Below are positions 63,952-64,000 of a stretch of 64,000 bases of DNA, piece by piece. Made by a program: the position numbers and the translations under genes. The notes under the pieces were generated by a model. The model was not told where the DNA came from, did no database searches, and was given only the letters and a program-made list of their open reading frames with translations. Within the stretch, counting starts at the first letter, position 1, and each line of letters begins with the position of its first letter. The stretch comes from Scatosoma sp048465415. GTDB taxonomy: Bacteria > Bacillota > Clostridia > Christensenellales > Borkfalkiaceae. The DNA is taken from positions 243,246-307,245 of the forward strand of contig DBFWLO010000009.1 in assembly GCA_048465415.1 (NCBI GenBank). Reading direction: 5' to 3'.

Positions 63952-64000
63952 TTATTTGGATTTCAATTTATACTGATAAGGAGTTATACCCCCCCCCCCC
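63952..64000 (-). CDS. C-terminal end of an AraC-family regulator (partial)
   Basis: Reading the minus strand into the window gives GITPYQYKLKSK followed by TAA at 63952-63954. This is the usual end of the AraC/XylS DNA-binding domain (GxTPxxYR...). Everything upstream is lost in a run of 12 C at the right edge, which looks like an assembly artefact. The position upstream of the arabinoside operon and the terminator that follows support the reading, but only about a dozen residues are visible. Confidence 0.55.
   Translation of the reverse strand, partial: GGGGITPYQYKLKSK

Overview
The window looks like chromosomal DNA of an anaerobic, probably gut-associated Clostridia-type Firmicute (an uncultured Christensenellales-like lineage would fit, but that is inference). 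The grounds are GC-rich coding sequence with AT-rich, near-consensus sigma-A promoters (TTGACA, 17-nt spacer, TATAAT), strong AGGAGG ribosome sites, a RsbV/RsbW/SigB-type partner-switching cluster, an AgrC/AgrA-type kinase and regulator, BioY biotin uptake, and many carbohydrate ABC, GPH and glycoside hydrolase genes. No tRNA, rRNA, CRISPR array, insertion sequence or prophage was recognised. Most genes lie on the minus strand.

Region 1 to 13 kb holds housekeeping and small regulatory genes: a PPOX-family flavoprotein, a phosphomannomutase read in frame into transketolase, an internally deleted nitroreductase, a ribbon-helix-helix/SPFH pair, an S41 protease, a PucR-type regulator, an unrecognised eight-helix membrane protein and a nitroreductase. 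From 12.9 to 14.8 kb is a partner-switching module (STAS protein, degenerate ATPase-fold protein, sigma factor, second anti-sigma ATPase). From 14.9 to 24.3 kb a minus-strand run carries secA, prfB, tsaD, a metal permease, hisC, a degenerate glycerol-1-phosphate dehydrogenase homologue and a HAD phosphatase.

From 24.5 to 29.1 kb comes a degenerate BirA-like protein with a matching operator in front of bioY, a compact XRE repressor switch with three operator-like sites, metK, and a radical SAM gene with an apparently leaderless promoter. From 29.1 to 34.3 kb are an ABC-F ATPase, a zinc-ribbon membrane protein and a GntR-controlled two-gene ABC exporter.

The right half, 34.3 to 64 kb, is devoted to glycans and sensing. 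A GH78-GPH-GH2 operon (rhamnosidase, sugar symporter, beta-galactosidase type) is followed by a domain-permuted, doubly anchored GH3 with a four-helix partner, an AgrC/AgrA-like two-component pair, and an operon coupling a solute-binding lipoprotein to a Cache-GGDEF-EAL phosphodiesterase. Last is a 12.8-kb operon: GH51 arabinofuranosidase, solute-binding protein, two permeases, two paralogous lipoproteins of unknown activity, and a 1,114-residue surface protein with repeated beta-sandwich modules. The tail of an AraC-type regulator lies at the right edge. The likely logic of this operon is surface capture and trimming of an arabinose-containing polymer, import of oligosaccharides with an ATPase supplied from elsewhere, and cytoplasmic cleavage by GH51.

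The observations most worth following are the solute-binding protein/EAL pair, the duplicated lipoproteins, the degenerate BirA with its operator, the three-site XRE switch, the seven-A fusion of phosphomannomutase to transketolase, and two promoters that predict leaderless mRNAs.
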